Assembly (NCBI GenBank): GCA_020852275.1 | Contig: JADZBE010000013.1 | Location: forward strand, 62,001 to 126,000 | DNA: 64,000 bases | Direction: 5' to 3' | Source: Phycisphaerales bacterium | Lineage (GTDB): Bacteria > Planctomycetota > Phycisphaerae > UBA1845 | Part shown: positions 51,161 to 59,464 of the stretch, piece after piece | Layout: each line of letters opens with the position of its first letter | Position numbering within the stretch: position 1 is the stretch's first letter | Position numbers and translations under genes: made by a program | The notes under the pieces: model-generated | Told to the model about the DNA's origin: nothing | What the model saw: only the letters and a program-made list of their open reading frames with translations | Databases searched by the model: none

Positions 51161-54100
51161 CTACCGAGCCGCGGCGGCAAGCGCCTGGAGCTGCGACAGC
51201 GCGGTCTGGTTCCCCTGGAGTCTCGCCAGCGCGCTTTCGAGTCCGGCGAACTGACGCTCCAGCCGGGCCCGCTTGCCGTCGAGCAGCTTGGTCAGCGCGG
51301 CAATGCGGTCGTTCATCAGCTCTTTCTGCCCGTCGAGCAGCTCGGTCTTTCCGGGGATGATCCCGCTCTCTCCGGTGAGCGCGTCGAGCGTCTCTTCCAT
51401 GGCGACGCCGATCCCGCCCTCCTCGTCGGTGAACAAGGCCTCGATCTGCTGCGGCGACTGCGCGTACGCCTCGCGGAACTTCTCCTCGTCGAACTCCAGC
51501 GTGTGATTGGAACCGATGGACAGACCCACCGAGCTGAGGCGGCCGAACTGATCGCCGCCCGGCTCGAACCGCGAGAAGAACAAGTTTGTCAGCCGCCCGC
51601 GCACGTTGTCCACCGTCGAGTCGCCGAACAGAATGCCCCTCGCCAGCGTCTCCGAGTTGAACCGCGTCGAGGCGGTCATCGAGCTTTGCGCGGCGTTGAC
51701 GGCCTCGACAAACTGCTTGACGGCCTCAACGATCTTGTCCACGTCCTGCGCAACGGTGACGGTGATCGGCTCATCGGACACGTCCAGCAGATTGAGCGTG
51801 ACGCCGGGCACGACGTTTTCCAGCGTGTTGGACGAGCTGCTGATGAGCACGCCCGCCGAGTGGTCATCGGAGCCGTAGGTGAGGATCGCGTCCTGCGCGC
51901 GGATGAGCGTCTCCAGACCCAGCTCCAGCCCGCCTGAATCCACGATGAGATCGCCCGCCCGCCCCGTCACTTTCGAGGACAGCGTCAGCGTGTATGGCAG
52001 CCCCCCCCCGCCGGTGTTGATGACAGCGGCGGTGACGTCCGCGCCGGCGGCGTTGATCTTGTCGCGGATGGCGCTGAGCGAATCTCCCGCGGCAATGTCG
52101 ATGCGAGTCTCATACGTGCCGTTGATGTAGGCTTGGCCCGACTTCGCCGAGCCGAGCAGGTTCAAGTCCGCGGCCGTCGTGCCGCCCTCTTCGCGCACGG
52201 TGAGCTTGCCCGCGCCGGTGGAGGCGTCGTCTAGTTGGATGCCGTCGCCCGTGTCGTTGATCCGCGCCGTCACATCGACGCCGGCCTGCTTCGCCGCCGC
52301 GTTGATGCGGTCGATGACCTGGCCGACGTTTTGCGTCGCGTTCGACGAGAGCGTGACGCGGAAGCTCTTGCCGTCCGCGGCGGTGACGCTGAACTCGCCG
52401 AACTCCGTGCCGCGCCCTTGATTCAGACTGGCGAGCAGCGTTCCTTCGGCGATGTATCGCAGTTGCAGATTGCCGCCGTCCACGACGTTGCCCGATACGG
52501 TTCGGCCAGAATCACCCCCTACCACGATCCCGAGGTCGGCCGCCGTGGCGCCGATGTCGTCGCTGATGCGGATCTCGCCGCTCCCGCCGGACGTGTCCGT
52601 GACGCGAATGCCGTTGCCGGTGGGGCTGATGGACGCGCCCATCGCCATCGCTCCCAGGTCGCGGTTGATGATGTCCACCACGTCCTGCAGGGTCTTGGCC
52701 GAGGTGAAATCCACAGTCGCCGACTGCCCCGCGCGATTGGTGAACGTCGTCTGCCCGAGGGCCACGCCGTCGCCGCCGTTGAGGCTGGAGAGCATGACCG
52801 TGTCAAGTCCGCCGATCAGGTCGCGCGAAAGGAACGCCGCGCCGAAGTTCACCTCCGCATTCTCAATCCCCAGGTCGCGCGCCGCGGTGGAGATGGACCC
52901 GTCCTCGCGCGAGCCGGCCTTGACCGTGACAGACACATCCAAGCCGGAAGTTTCCAGGACGAGGCTCTTTCCTTCGATGCGCGCGGTGACGGCGCCGTCG
53001 TTGCCATCGGCGAGGTTGATCGCGCGGACCACGTCGCCCAGCGTGCGGATGCCGTACACGTCGCGCCCGGAGATCGTGCCCGTGTCCGACTCGCCGATGA
53101 TGCCGAGGTCCGCCGCCGCGAACCCGGAGACGTCCTCGATCTTCAGCGTCGGCGGAGGGTCGCCCTTGCCAGTGGTGTCGTCCGCGATGACGAGATGCGA
53201 CTGCACGATCTGCGCGCGGACGGGCAGGCCGGAGCTGTTGAGGCGATCCAACACGTCCTGGGTGGAGCGCGCGCCGGTCAGATCGACTTCCGCGCTGCGG
53301 CCGTCGCGCGTCGTAATGCGCACCGTGCCCAGTCGCACGCCGTGCCCGCCGTTCATCGCCCCCAGCTTGGTCTCGCCCTCAAGGAAATCCGCAAGCGACA
53401 CTCCGAACGTCCCTTCCCCGCCGGCCATCTCGAAGATCAGGTCGTCGGTCAGCGAGCCGTTGGCAAGCCGCCCCATGCCGTTGCCGTCGTTGAGGAAGGA
53501 AAGCTGCGTCGCGTCGGACAGTTCAAGCAACGCCGAGCCGTCGAGCCTTGCCCCTGCGGCGCGACCGGCGATGCCGAGATCCTCCGCCGTGAATCCGCCG
53601 CGAACGCTTTCGATGGCGAGGTCGGAGGTCGTTTTTCCCGTGAGATCCTCGATCACGAGGCGGTCGCCCGAGGCGCCGTTCTCGTCCATCCCCGTGACGC
53701 GCGCGCGGACGCGAATGCCGTCGGCGGAGTTGATCGCCTCCACCACGTCTTCAAGCGTGAGCGCAAAGGACAGGTCCACGTCGGCCGTGGCGCCGCCGCG
53801 GTCCGTGATCTGGATTGATCCGCGGCGCACGCCCTGTCCTCCGTTGAGCACGCTCAAGTCCGTGCCCGCGTTGACGCGTCCCTTTCCCAACTCCATGGAG
53901 AGCGTGCCCGCGCCGACGGGCGTGCGGTCCGCGTCCGCGAAGCCGCGGCTGATCAGTTGCGCGCTGGTGACAAGCTGCCGAACCCGGAAGGTGAAGGTCC
54001 CAGGCGCAGCGCCTGCGCCGGCGGTGGCCGTCAGCGCGTCGGGGTTTGAGCTGGCTGAGGAGAACACGTCGAAGAAGGACGTGCTCTTGAATCTCGCGCT

Positions 54101-54283
54101 GGAGTTCTTGATGGCCAGCAGGCGGGCGCTGAGTTCCAGAAACGCCGTCTTGCGCGCGTCGAGCTGCCCGATGCGGGCGCGCAGCGCATCCACCGGGCGC
54201 GCCTCGATGGCCATGAGCTGCTCGATGAGCTGCGCCGTGTTGATGCCCGAGATAAGCCCGACGCCCGTGCTGATGCCGCTCAT
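51161..54283 (-). CDS. fliD: Flagellar hook-associated protein FliD, very long form
   Basis: A 1040-aa filament cap protein; ATG 54283 after GGGAG begins 'MSGISTGVGLISGINTAQLI', the usual FliD start, so the 43-residue upstream extension is rejected. The N-terminal domain (about 1-110) and the C-terminal coiled-coil domain (about 780-1040, with 'LSSVGLSIGSNHTLEFDEEK' and 'LERQFAGLESALARLQGNQT') are typical. Between them lie at least six flagellin hook-IN units ('TLEDVVEAINSADG', 'STQDVLDRLNSSGL', 'TLGDVVRAINLADG', 'TLQDVVDIINRDLG', 'NVGQVIDRINAAAK', 'SLSAIRDKINAAGA'). Enterobacterial FliD is about 470 residues. No other flagellar gene is adjacent. A sigma-28-like box lies upstream. Confidence 0.92.
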   Translation of the reverse strand: MSGISTGVGLISGINTAQLIEQLMAIEARPVDALRARIGQLDARKTAFLELSARLLAIKNSSARFKSTSFFDVFSSASSNPDALTATAGAGAAPGTFTFRVRQLVTSAQLISRGFADADRTPVGAGTLSMELGKGRVNAGTDLSVLNGGQGVRRGSIQITDRGGATADVDLSFALTLEDVVEAINSADGIRVRARVTGMDENGASGDRLVIEDLTGKTTSDLAIESVRGGFTAEDLGIAGRAAGARLDGSALLELSDATQLSFLNDGNGMGRLANGSLTDDLIFEMAGGEGTFGVSLADFLEGETKLGAMNGGHGVRLGTVRITTRDGRSAEVDLTGARSTQDVLDRLNSSGLPVRAQIVQSHLVIADDTTGKGDPPPTLKIEDVSGFAAADLGIIGESDTGTISGRDVYGIRTLGDVVRAINLADGNDGAVTARIEGKSLVLETSGLDVSVTVKAGSREDGSISTAARDLGIENAEVNFGAAFLSRDLIGGLDTVMLSSLNGGDGVALGQTTFTNRAGQSATVDFTSAKTLQDVVDIINRDLGAMAMGASISPTGNGIRVTDTSGGSGEIRISDDIGATAADLGIVVGGDSGRTVSGNVVDGGNLQLRYIAEGTLLASLNQGRGTEFGEFSVTAADGKSFRVTLSSNATQNVGQVIDRINAAAKQAGVDVTARINDTGDGIQLDDASTGAGKLTVREEGGTTAADLNLLGSAKSGQAYINGTYETRIDIAAGDSLSAIRDKINAAGADVTAAVINTGGGGLPYTLTLSSKVTGRAGDLIVDSGGLELGLETLIRAQDAILTYGSDDHSAGVLISSSSNTLENVVPGVTLNLLDVSDEPITVTVAQDVDKIVEAVKQFVEAVNAAQSSMTASTRFNSETLARGILFGDSTVDNVRGRLTNLFFSRFEPGGDQFGRLSSVGLSIGSNHTLEFDEEKFREAYAQSPQQIEALFTDEEGGIGVAMEETLDALTGESGIIPGKTELLDGQKELMNDRIAALTKLLDGKRARLERQFAGLESALARLQGNQTALSQLQALAAAAR

Positions 54284-54418
54284 ACCCGATGTCTCCCGAA
54301 TGCGGCGCCGCCGCGCACAGCGCCGCAGGCGCGAGCGTCCACACGACGCGCTGAGCTCCACATGTCGCACGGTCGGCCGACCCGCGCGGCGCCGCGCACC
54401 GGACATCCGCATATCGTC

Positions 54419-54426
54419 CTATCGGC
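54419..54426 (-). promoter_or_regulatory. Sigma-28-like -10 element for fliD
   Basis: On the minus strand GCCGATAG differs from the flagellar sigma -10 consensus GCCGATAA only in the last base, about 135 bases before the fliD ATG. The -35 side (CTTTAGCGG) is a poor match to TAAAGTTT, so this is tentative. Confidence 0.4.
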
Positions 54427-54465
54427 AGGAAATGCAGTCCGCTAAAGGCCGGTCGAGCCGCGGGC

Positions 54466-54500
54466 GGGTGGCAGGGGTCTGCAGCAGTGGACCCGTGGGC
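54466..54500. repeat. Family B palindrome
   Basis: GGGTGGCAGGGGTCTGCAGC-AGTGGACCCGTGGGC, similar to 31644 and 58238. It lies between fliD and tRNA-Ala. Confidence 0.7.
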
Positions 54501-54658
54501 GCTCCGGGATCGCCGGAGTCGGCTGACCTCAACGTCCGGGCAAGGGCGCCGGACGTTCCCACTCCAATTCGAGGTCAAGAGGCCGCGGATCCCAGGGTCT
54601 ACAGCGCGCGACGTGTTGCAGAATCAGCAGTCCGCGCCCAGAATACCCGGCGAGACGG

Positions 54659-54731
54659 GGGGCCGTAGCTCAGTTGGGAGAGCGCCTGGTTTGCAACCAG
54701 GAGGTTGCCGGTTCGATCCCGGTCGGCTCCA
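54659..54731 (+). tRNA. tRNA-Ala (anticodon TGC)
   Basis: A 73-base cloverleaf. Acceptor GGGGCCG pairs with CGGCTCC plus discriminator A; D arm GCTC AGTTGGGA GAGC; anticodon arm CCTGG TTTGCAA CCAGG with anticodon TGC; T arm GCCGG TTCGATC CCGGT. The 3' CCA is not encoded. It is the only tRNA seen in the window. Confidence 0.97.
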
Positions 54732-54888
54732 GTTTGGCTCGCGTGCGAGGACCCCTTCATGCTCCCGAGAACGTTTTTGGGGGCGGCGCGCTGCGCGGGG
54801 GGCGACGCCTCGGCCGCGAAGAGGCCGACTGGGCTGGGGAAATGCCGCCGCTGCAGCGATAAGACCGACGCCGCTACGCGGTGGCGAG

Positions 54889-55599
54889 CTAGCCAAGCTC
54901 ATCGGAGAGGGAAGAAACGATCAGCAGCAGGCAGCCTTCCTTCGTGCTTTGCACGTCGTGGCGGCTCCCGGGGGTCATGCGCTGGTAGTCGCCCTTGTGG
55001 AACTCCACGTCGCCCGCCCACAGGTCGCCGTCGAGCACGAGGCACTCCTCCGGACCGTCGTGGATATGGCGGGGGTAGGCAGTGCCGGCAGCCATGCGGA
55101 CGAGGGCGGTCATCTGATTGCGCTGCGGGTCAACGAAGAGACGGCGAACTTGAATCCCGGTGATGCCTGTCTCTTCCCACGCGCCCTCGTCGCGGCGGCG
55201 GATGAACCAGTCCGTCGAAGCTTCGTCGCCTTGCCAGCGCTTCCAGACTTGGGGATTCGGCTGGGCGTGGGCCGAAGCAGTTTCGCCGGGGGCGTGCGCG
55301 ACCACCGCCTGGCGCCGCGCGGCAGTCCCATCGCCGGCTGGCAAAGCGGCCGCCTGATCGACTCGACTTTCGATGCGCGCGATGACCTTCTGCTTCAGCG
55401 CGGCGTCCACGGTCACGAGCGCCGTCGAGGTACACAGCTCATCGACCACCGCATCCAGTTGATGCAGCTCGACCCGGCAGCGCGGACAGCCATCGTGCAC
55501 GTGGCGCTCGAAGGCGGCGGCCTCGTCGGCGGTCAGCGCGCCGGCGACGTACAACGTCGCCAGTTCCTGCGGGTCTCCAATCGAATGCTCATGGCTCAT
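54889..55599 (-). CDS. Zinc-binding anti-sigma factor with ChrR-type cupin domain
   Basis: A 236-aa protein whose ATG 55599 overlaps the sigma gene stop (ATGA). The N-terminal anti-sigma zinc motif is 'FERHVHDGCPRCRVEL' (Hx3Cx2C). After a linker, residues about 130-230 form a cupin with 'PRHIHDGPEECLVLDGDLWA' (HxH, Glu) and 'GDYQRMTPGSRHDVQS' (second His). This is the ChrR plan, in which the zinc domain holds the ECF sigma factor and the cupin metal site is needed for the response to singlet oxygen or peroxide in Rhodobacter. Here the signal is unknown. No membrane helix is present, so it acts in the cytoplasm. Confidence 0.88.
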   Translation of the reverse strand: MSHEHSIGDPQELATLYVAGALTADEAAAFERHVHDGCPRCRVELHQLDAVVDELCTSTALVTVDAALKQKVIARIESRVDQAAALPAGDGTAARRQAVVAHAPGETASAHAQPNPQVWKRWQGDEASTDWFIRRRDEGAWEETGITGIQVRRLFVDPQRNQMTALVRMAAGTAYPRHIHDGPEECLVLDGDLWAGDVEFHKGDYQRMTPGSRHDVQSTKEGCLLLIVSSLSDELG

Positions 55600-56147
55600 G
55601 GCGTCGGCTCCATGATCTGTCCGCTGAGAATGTCCTTCAGCTTCTGTATCCCGCGGCGAATCCGCGTCTTGACCGTCCCCAGGGGAAGCGACTCGCGCTG
55701 CGCAATCTGCTCGTGCGTCAGCCCACCGTAGAACGCCAGCCCGATCAGCGAGCTTTGCTCGCGCGGCAGGCTTTGCAGCGCCCGACCGGCGAACTGACTC
55801 CAGTCGGCCAGCTCCAGGTGCTCCGCGGCATCGCCGCCGTCGGGCACGTCGGATTCGAGCGTCGAAGTCGCGCGGCGTTTGCGGCGCCGCAGATGATCCA
55901 TGGCCCGGCTTCGGGCGATCAGCAGCAACCACGCCAGCGGCTTGGCTCGCTGCGGATCATACCGGTCCGCCGTCGTCCACACCTGGTAGAAGACGTCCTG
56001 AAGCAAATCCTCTGCCTCTGATCGTGCGCGGACGAGCTTGATGAGGAAGCCAAGCACGCGCGGCGCATGACGATCGAAGAGGCGTGCAAACGCCTCCCGG
56101 TCGCCGCGCGCGACAAGCCCGACGAGTTCCCCATCCGCCAACGACAT
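55596..56147 (-). CDS. ECF RNA polymerase sigma factor
   Basis: A 183-aa sigma factor from ATG 56147. Region 2 ('AFARLFDRHAPRVLGFLIKL', 'AEDLLQDVFYQVWTTADRYD', 'PLAWLLLIARSRAMDHLRRR') and region 4 ('LQSLPREQSSLIGLAFYGGL', 'THEQIAQRESLPLGTVKTRI') are complete, joined by an acidic linker. It directs RNA polymerase to a small set of promoters once released by the anti-sigma factor encoded next. A GAATCC-N16-CGTATCCCCT element lies about 100 bases upstream and the same element precedes the divergent DUF4331 gene, so it probably activates both, including itself. Confidence 0.92.
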   Translation of the reverse strand: MSLADGELVGLVARGDREAFARLFDRHAPRVLGFLIKLVRARSEAEDLLQDVFYQVWTTADRYDPQRAKPLAWLLLIARSRAMDHLRRRKRRATSTLESDVPDGGDAAEHLELADWSQFAGRALQSLPREQSSLIGLAFYGGLTHEQIAQRESLPLGTVKTRIRRGIQKLKDILSGQIMEPTP

Positions 56148-56249
56148 CGTATCCGCCCGACCCGATGCAACGCGAGAAACTCCCCGCGCCCGGAAGCACG
56201 CTCCCAGATTATCGGAATGAAAAGGCAGAAGCAATCGACCGTCTCCTGC

Positions 56250-56281
56250 AGGGGATACGTCGCAGCGTGGATCGCGGATTC
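56250..56281 (-). promoter_or_regulatory. Predicted ECF promoter of the sigma/anti-sigma operon
   Basis: On the minus strand GAATCC (56281-56276), a 16-base spacer, then CGTATCCCCT (56259-56250). It has the same two boxes and spacing as 56604-56635. The leader to ATG 56147 would be about 95 bases. Confidence 0.7.
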
Positions 56282-56603
56282 AGGTGCAGTGAAAAAATAT
56301 CGGCGAGCCCGTCCTTGCCGACAGGAGCATGGCCAACGGAGTACCGTAGGCCATGCCACCCGCCCGCAGGTGAGATTGCCGCGGGTGGGGCGGCTCTCCG
56401 AGCCGCCACGGTCCATCAGCTCTCTGAGCTGATGCGCACCCCAGCAACCTCTCGACGATCATGGCGCGGCGCATCGCACTCGGATAGCAACATAGCATGA
56501 AGGAGCAGAATCCTCATGACCGTTCCGCAGGTCGCACACCTGCTCCGCCCCTGGGTCGCGCATTCACCTTGATCCAGCATCGCCAGAAATTTCCTCTTCC
56601 CCC

Positions 56604-56635
56604 GAATCCGCCCGCGCCGCCTCGTCGTATCCCCT
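56604..56635 (+). promoter_or_regulatory. Predicted ECF promoter of the DUF4331 gene
   Basis: GAATCC (56604-56609), a 16-base spacer, then CGTATCCCCT (56626-56635). The spacer sequences of the two sites differ, so the matching boxes are not part of one longer repeat. The leader to ATG 56702 would be about 60 bases. Confidence 0.7.
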
Positions 56636-56701
56636 CGCGTACACCCTGATCGTTCAGGCGTGGCTTACCAGACACCTTGTTCTTAACGAGGAGGATTCAC
56701 G

Positions 56702-58171
56702 ATGAGTTTCTTGAGAGGAAGGTCCGCGCGCCTGGCCGCCGCGGTCCTGGTTGTGGGGATGCTGCTGGGCGTGGCGAAGGCTTCAAGCCATCGCGAGGCG
56801 CCGTACATCACGGAACACCCGAAGGTCGATGCGACGGACTTCTACATGTTCCGCGCGTATGAGCCGGGGCGCGAAGACTATGTCGTGCTCGTCGCCAACT
56901 ACGTGCCGCTGCAGAACCCCTATGGCGGTCCGAACTACTTCCAGCTCGATCCCGAGGCCGTTTACGAAATCCACATCGACAACAACGGCGACGCGATCGA
57001 GGACATCACGTTCCAGTTCCAGTTCAACAACACGCTGCAGGACATTCAACTTCCCATCGGCACGGGCGACAACGCCGCGAACGTCTCCATTCCGCTCGTT
57101 CAGGCGGGACAGATCTTCGCCGGCAACACCTCGGCGCTGAACGTCGTGGAGTCGTACACCGTCACGATGGTGGAAGGCGACCGCCGCACGGGCAGCGCCT
57201 CGCCGGTCTGGAACTTCGACACCGGAGCGATGGACTTCGCCAAGCCGGTGGACAACATCGGCACCAAGACGCTGCCGGATTACGAAGCCTACGCGGCGCA
57301 GCACATGTACACGATCGGCATCCCCGGCTGCGCGCAGCAGGGGCGCATGTTCGTCGGTCAGCGCAAAGACTCGTTCGTCGTCAACCTCGGCGAAATCTTC
57401 GACCTCGTGAACGTGACCAATCCGCTGGGCCCGGTGGACGCGGAGCATGACGACCTTGACGACGCCAACGTGACGTCGCTGGTCCTCGAGCTCCCGATCT
57501 CCTGCGTCCGCACTGAGGCCGGCAGCACCATCGGCGCCTGGACGACCGCGAGCCTGCCGAAGAAGCGCAAGCTCAAGACCAACGCCACCTTCGAGCGCCC
57601 CTCCAGCGAGAGCGGCGAGTGGGTGCAGGTCTCGCGTCTGGGCATGCCTCTGGTCAATGAAATCGTGATCGGGCTGAAGGACAAGAATCGGTTCAACGCC
57701 TCCGAGCCGATGAACGACCTGGCGCAGTTCGCCACCTACGTCACCAACCCGACCTTCCCGGCCCTGCTCGAGATTCTCTTCTTCGACGCCGGCGTCCGCG
57801 CTCCGACCGCGATTCCGCGAGCGGACCTTGTAGCTGCGTTCGTCACGGGGATTGACGGTCTCAATGCCAACGGCGGCGTGGGCGAGATGGTGCGTCTGAA
57901 CCTGGACATTCCGCCGACCGCGGCGGACGCGCAGAGCAACCTCGGCGTGCTGGGCGCGGACCTGGCCGGTTTCCCGAACGGTCGCCGTTTGGGCGACGAC
58001 GTGGTGGACATCGAGCTGCGCGTGGCGATGGGGGTGCTGCTGCCGATCGAGCAGGCCCCGTCCGGTCAACTTCCGTTCACCGACGGTGCGTACGTCGATT
58101 CCAGCTACTTTGACGCGGTGTTCCCATACCTGAAGACGCCGCTGGCGGGTTCGCCGAACAACACGCCGTGA
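56702..58171 (+). CDS. Exported DUF4331 protein
   Basis: A 489-aa protein with GAGGAGG upstream of ATG 56702 and a signal peptide ('LAAAVLVVGMLLGVAKASS'). The mature start 'SHREAPYITEHPKVDATDFY' followed by 'MFRAYEPGREDYVVLVANY' is the defining DUF4331 signature ('SSHREAP...D.TD.Y.F'). 'PLQNPYGGPNYFQLDPEAVY', 'QRKDSFVVNLGEIFDLVN' and 'DDVVDIELRVAMGVLL' near the end also match. The molecular role of DUF4331 proteins is not known. Their genes are often found beside ECF sigma genes, as here. It is divergently arranged with the sigma gene and shares its promoter motif. Confidence 0.92.
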   Translation: MSFLRGRSARLAAAVLVVGMLLGVAKASSHREAPYITEHPKVDATDFYMFRAYEPGREDYVVLVANYVPLQNPYGGPNYFQLDPEAVYEIHIDNNGDAIEDITFQFQFNNTLQDIQLPIGTGDNAANVSIPLVQAGQIFAGNTSALNVVESYTVTMVEGDRRTGSASPVWNFDTGAMDFAKPVDNIGTKTLPDYEAYAAQHMYTIGIPGCAQQGRMFVGQRKDSFVVNLGEIFDLVNVTNPLGPVDAEHDDLDDANVTSLVLELPISCVRTEAGSTIGAWTTASLPKKRKLKTNATFERPSSESGEWVQVSRLGMPLVNEIVIGLKDKNRFNASEPMNDLAQFATYVTNPTFPALLEILFFDAGVRAPTAIPRADLVAAFVTGIDGLNANGGVGEMVRLNLDIPPTAADAQSNLGVLGADLAGFPNGRRLGDDVVDIELRVAMGVLLPIEQAPSGQLPFTDGAYVDSSYFDAVFPYLKTPLAGSPNNTP

Positions 58172-58237
58172 TCGCGCCGAACCACACGCCGTGATCGCGC
58201 CGAACCACGCTGGAACGCAGAAGGAATGACCCTTGGC

Positions 58238-58272
58238 GGGTGGCACGGGTCCGCAGCAGCGGACCCGTGTGG
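58238..58272. repeat. Family B palindrome
   Basis: GGGTGGCACGGGTCCGCAGC-AGCGGACCCGTGTGG; the inner GGGTCCGC/GCGGACCC arms are perfect. Confidence 0.8.
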
Positions 58273-58540
58273 CCTTGGCAGCGGTCTCAGCCGGCAGGGA
58301 GCTTGCGTGTGTCAGGAGGCAACTCATTCTGCAATTCCACTGAGGCGCCGTGATCGCGCTGAACAACGAGCCGAGATCTCAGGGATCACGGTTTGACAGG
58401 AGGGTGAGTGACCGCGACCGCTTCGGTTCGTCGCAAAGATCGTCGCCAACGATCCTCGCGGCGAGCCGGGCGGCTCGCGGTTTTTCTGTCAGGTGCCCGC
58501 GAGGACCTCGGCATCGCGCGGGTGCCTCGGCGTGCGGCTC

Positions 58541-58579
58541 GGTGGGTGGCACGGTCTGGCATACTCGCCAGGCCGTGGT
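58541..58579 (+). repeat. Family A core copy
   Basis: GGTGGGTGGCACGGTCTGGC-ATACTCGCCAGGCCGTGGT, matching 41847-41881 and 17207-17242 (minus). Confidence 0.8.
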
Positions 58580-58762
58580 TCGCTCCGGATGCATTTCGCG
58601 CCCGTCACCGCGCAAGCCAAACGTCCGCTTCTGCGAACCCGCGCCACCCAAGTTCGCGGACACTCCTTGAATGCGCCTGCGCTGCAGGAACGAACCGGAA
58701 GGCCATGCCCTCGTTGCACATCGAGGTGCAGCGCCTACCATGCGGTGCGGGGAGCCACGAGC

Positions 58763-59464
58763 ATGAATCCGACACGAACGGCGGCACAGATCGCCGCAGC
58801 GATTGACCACACCTTGCTCGCCGCGCATGCGACGACCGCGGAGATTGACAAGCTCTGCGACGAGGCGCGGGAGTTTGCGTTCTGCGCCGTCTGCATCAAC
58901 CCCGTCCACGTCGAGCGGGCGCGCCGCCGGCTGGAAGGCTCGAAGGTCGGCATCGCCACGGTCGTGGGGTTCCCGCTCGGGGCCAACCGACCGGACGTCA
59001 AGGCCGATGAGACGCGGCGGGCGGTGGATGACGGCGCGGACGAGATCGACATGGTGGTCGCATTGGGCCATCTGGTCGGCTCGGATGCGGCCTACGTGCG
59101 CAGGGACATCGAGGCCGTCTCAAGGGCGACGCACGAGGATGGTCGAGGACGCATCCTGAAGGTGATCCTCGAAACCAGTGCGTTGACGCCGGAGCAGATC
59201 ATCGTTGGCTGCCGCTGCGCCGCGGAGGGCGAGGCGGATTTCGTCAAGACCTCCACGGGGTTTCATCCCAGCGGCGGCGCGACGCTGGAAGCTGTTCGCC
59301 TGCTGCACCGACACGCCAGCCCGTTGAAGGTTAAGGCTTCAGGTGGCATCCGCGACCTCGCCTCGTTGCAGGCCATGCTCGACGCCGGCGCTTCCCGCAT
59401 TGGTACCTCTTCCGGCGTCAAGATCGTGCGGGAGGCGGCGGGAAACGGTCCGCGGAACGCGTGA
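58763..59464 (+). CDS. deoC: Deoxyribose-phosphate aldolase DeoC
   Basis: A 233-aa class I aldolase from ATG 58763 (GGGGAG upstream). Family motifs: 'AAAIDHTLLAAHATTAEIDK', 'FCAVCINPVHVERARRRLEG', 'VVGFPLGANRPDVKADETRR', 'GADEIDMVVALGHLVGSDAA' (catalytic Asp), 'LKVILETSALT', 'FVKTSTGFHPSGGATLEAV' (Lys region), and 'LKVKASGGIRDLASLQAMLD', whose Lys forms the Schiff base. It splits deoxyribose 5-phosphate into glyceraldehyde 3-phosphate and acetaldehyde in nucleoside salvage. Length is normal. It appears to be a single-gene unit, with an inverted repeat downstream. Confidence 0.95.
   Translation: MNPTRTAAQIAAAIDHTLLAAHATTAEIDKLCDEAREFAFCAVCINPVHVERARRRLEGSKVGIATVVGFPLGANRPDVKADETRRAVDDGADEIDMVVALGHLVGSDAAYVRRDIEAVSRATHEDGRGRILKVILETSALTPEQIIVGCRCAAEGEADFVKTSTGFHPSGGATLEAVRLLHRHASPLKVKASGGIRDLASLQAMLDAGASRIGTSSGVKIVREAAGNGPRNA

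Larger units (their letters stand above)
58172..58762. other. 591-base region with palindromes, no gene
   Basis: A direct duplication of GCCGTGATCGCGCCGAACCA runs over the DUF4331 stop (about 58166 and 58189). It is followed by a family B palindrome (58238-58272) and a family A core (58541-58579). The ORF-track extension of the deoC frame into this region has no ribosome-binding site. Confidence 0.6.

Noticed and set aside
52235-54668. 527-aa and 738-aa plus-strand ORFs across fliD
   Set aside because: Both are antisense to fliD, whose minus-strand protein has clear flagellar domains and ribosome-binding site.
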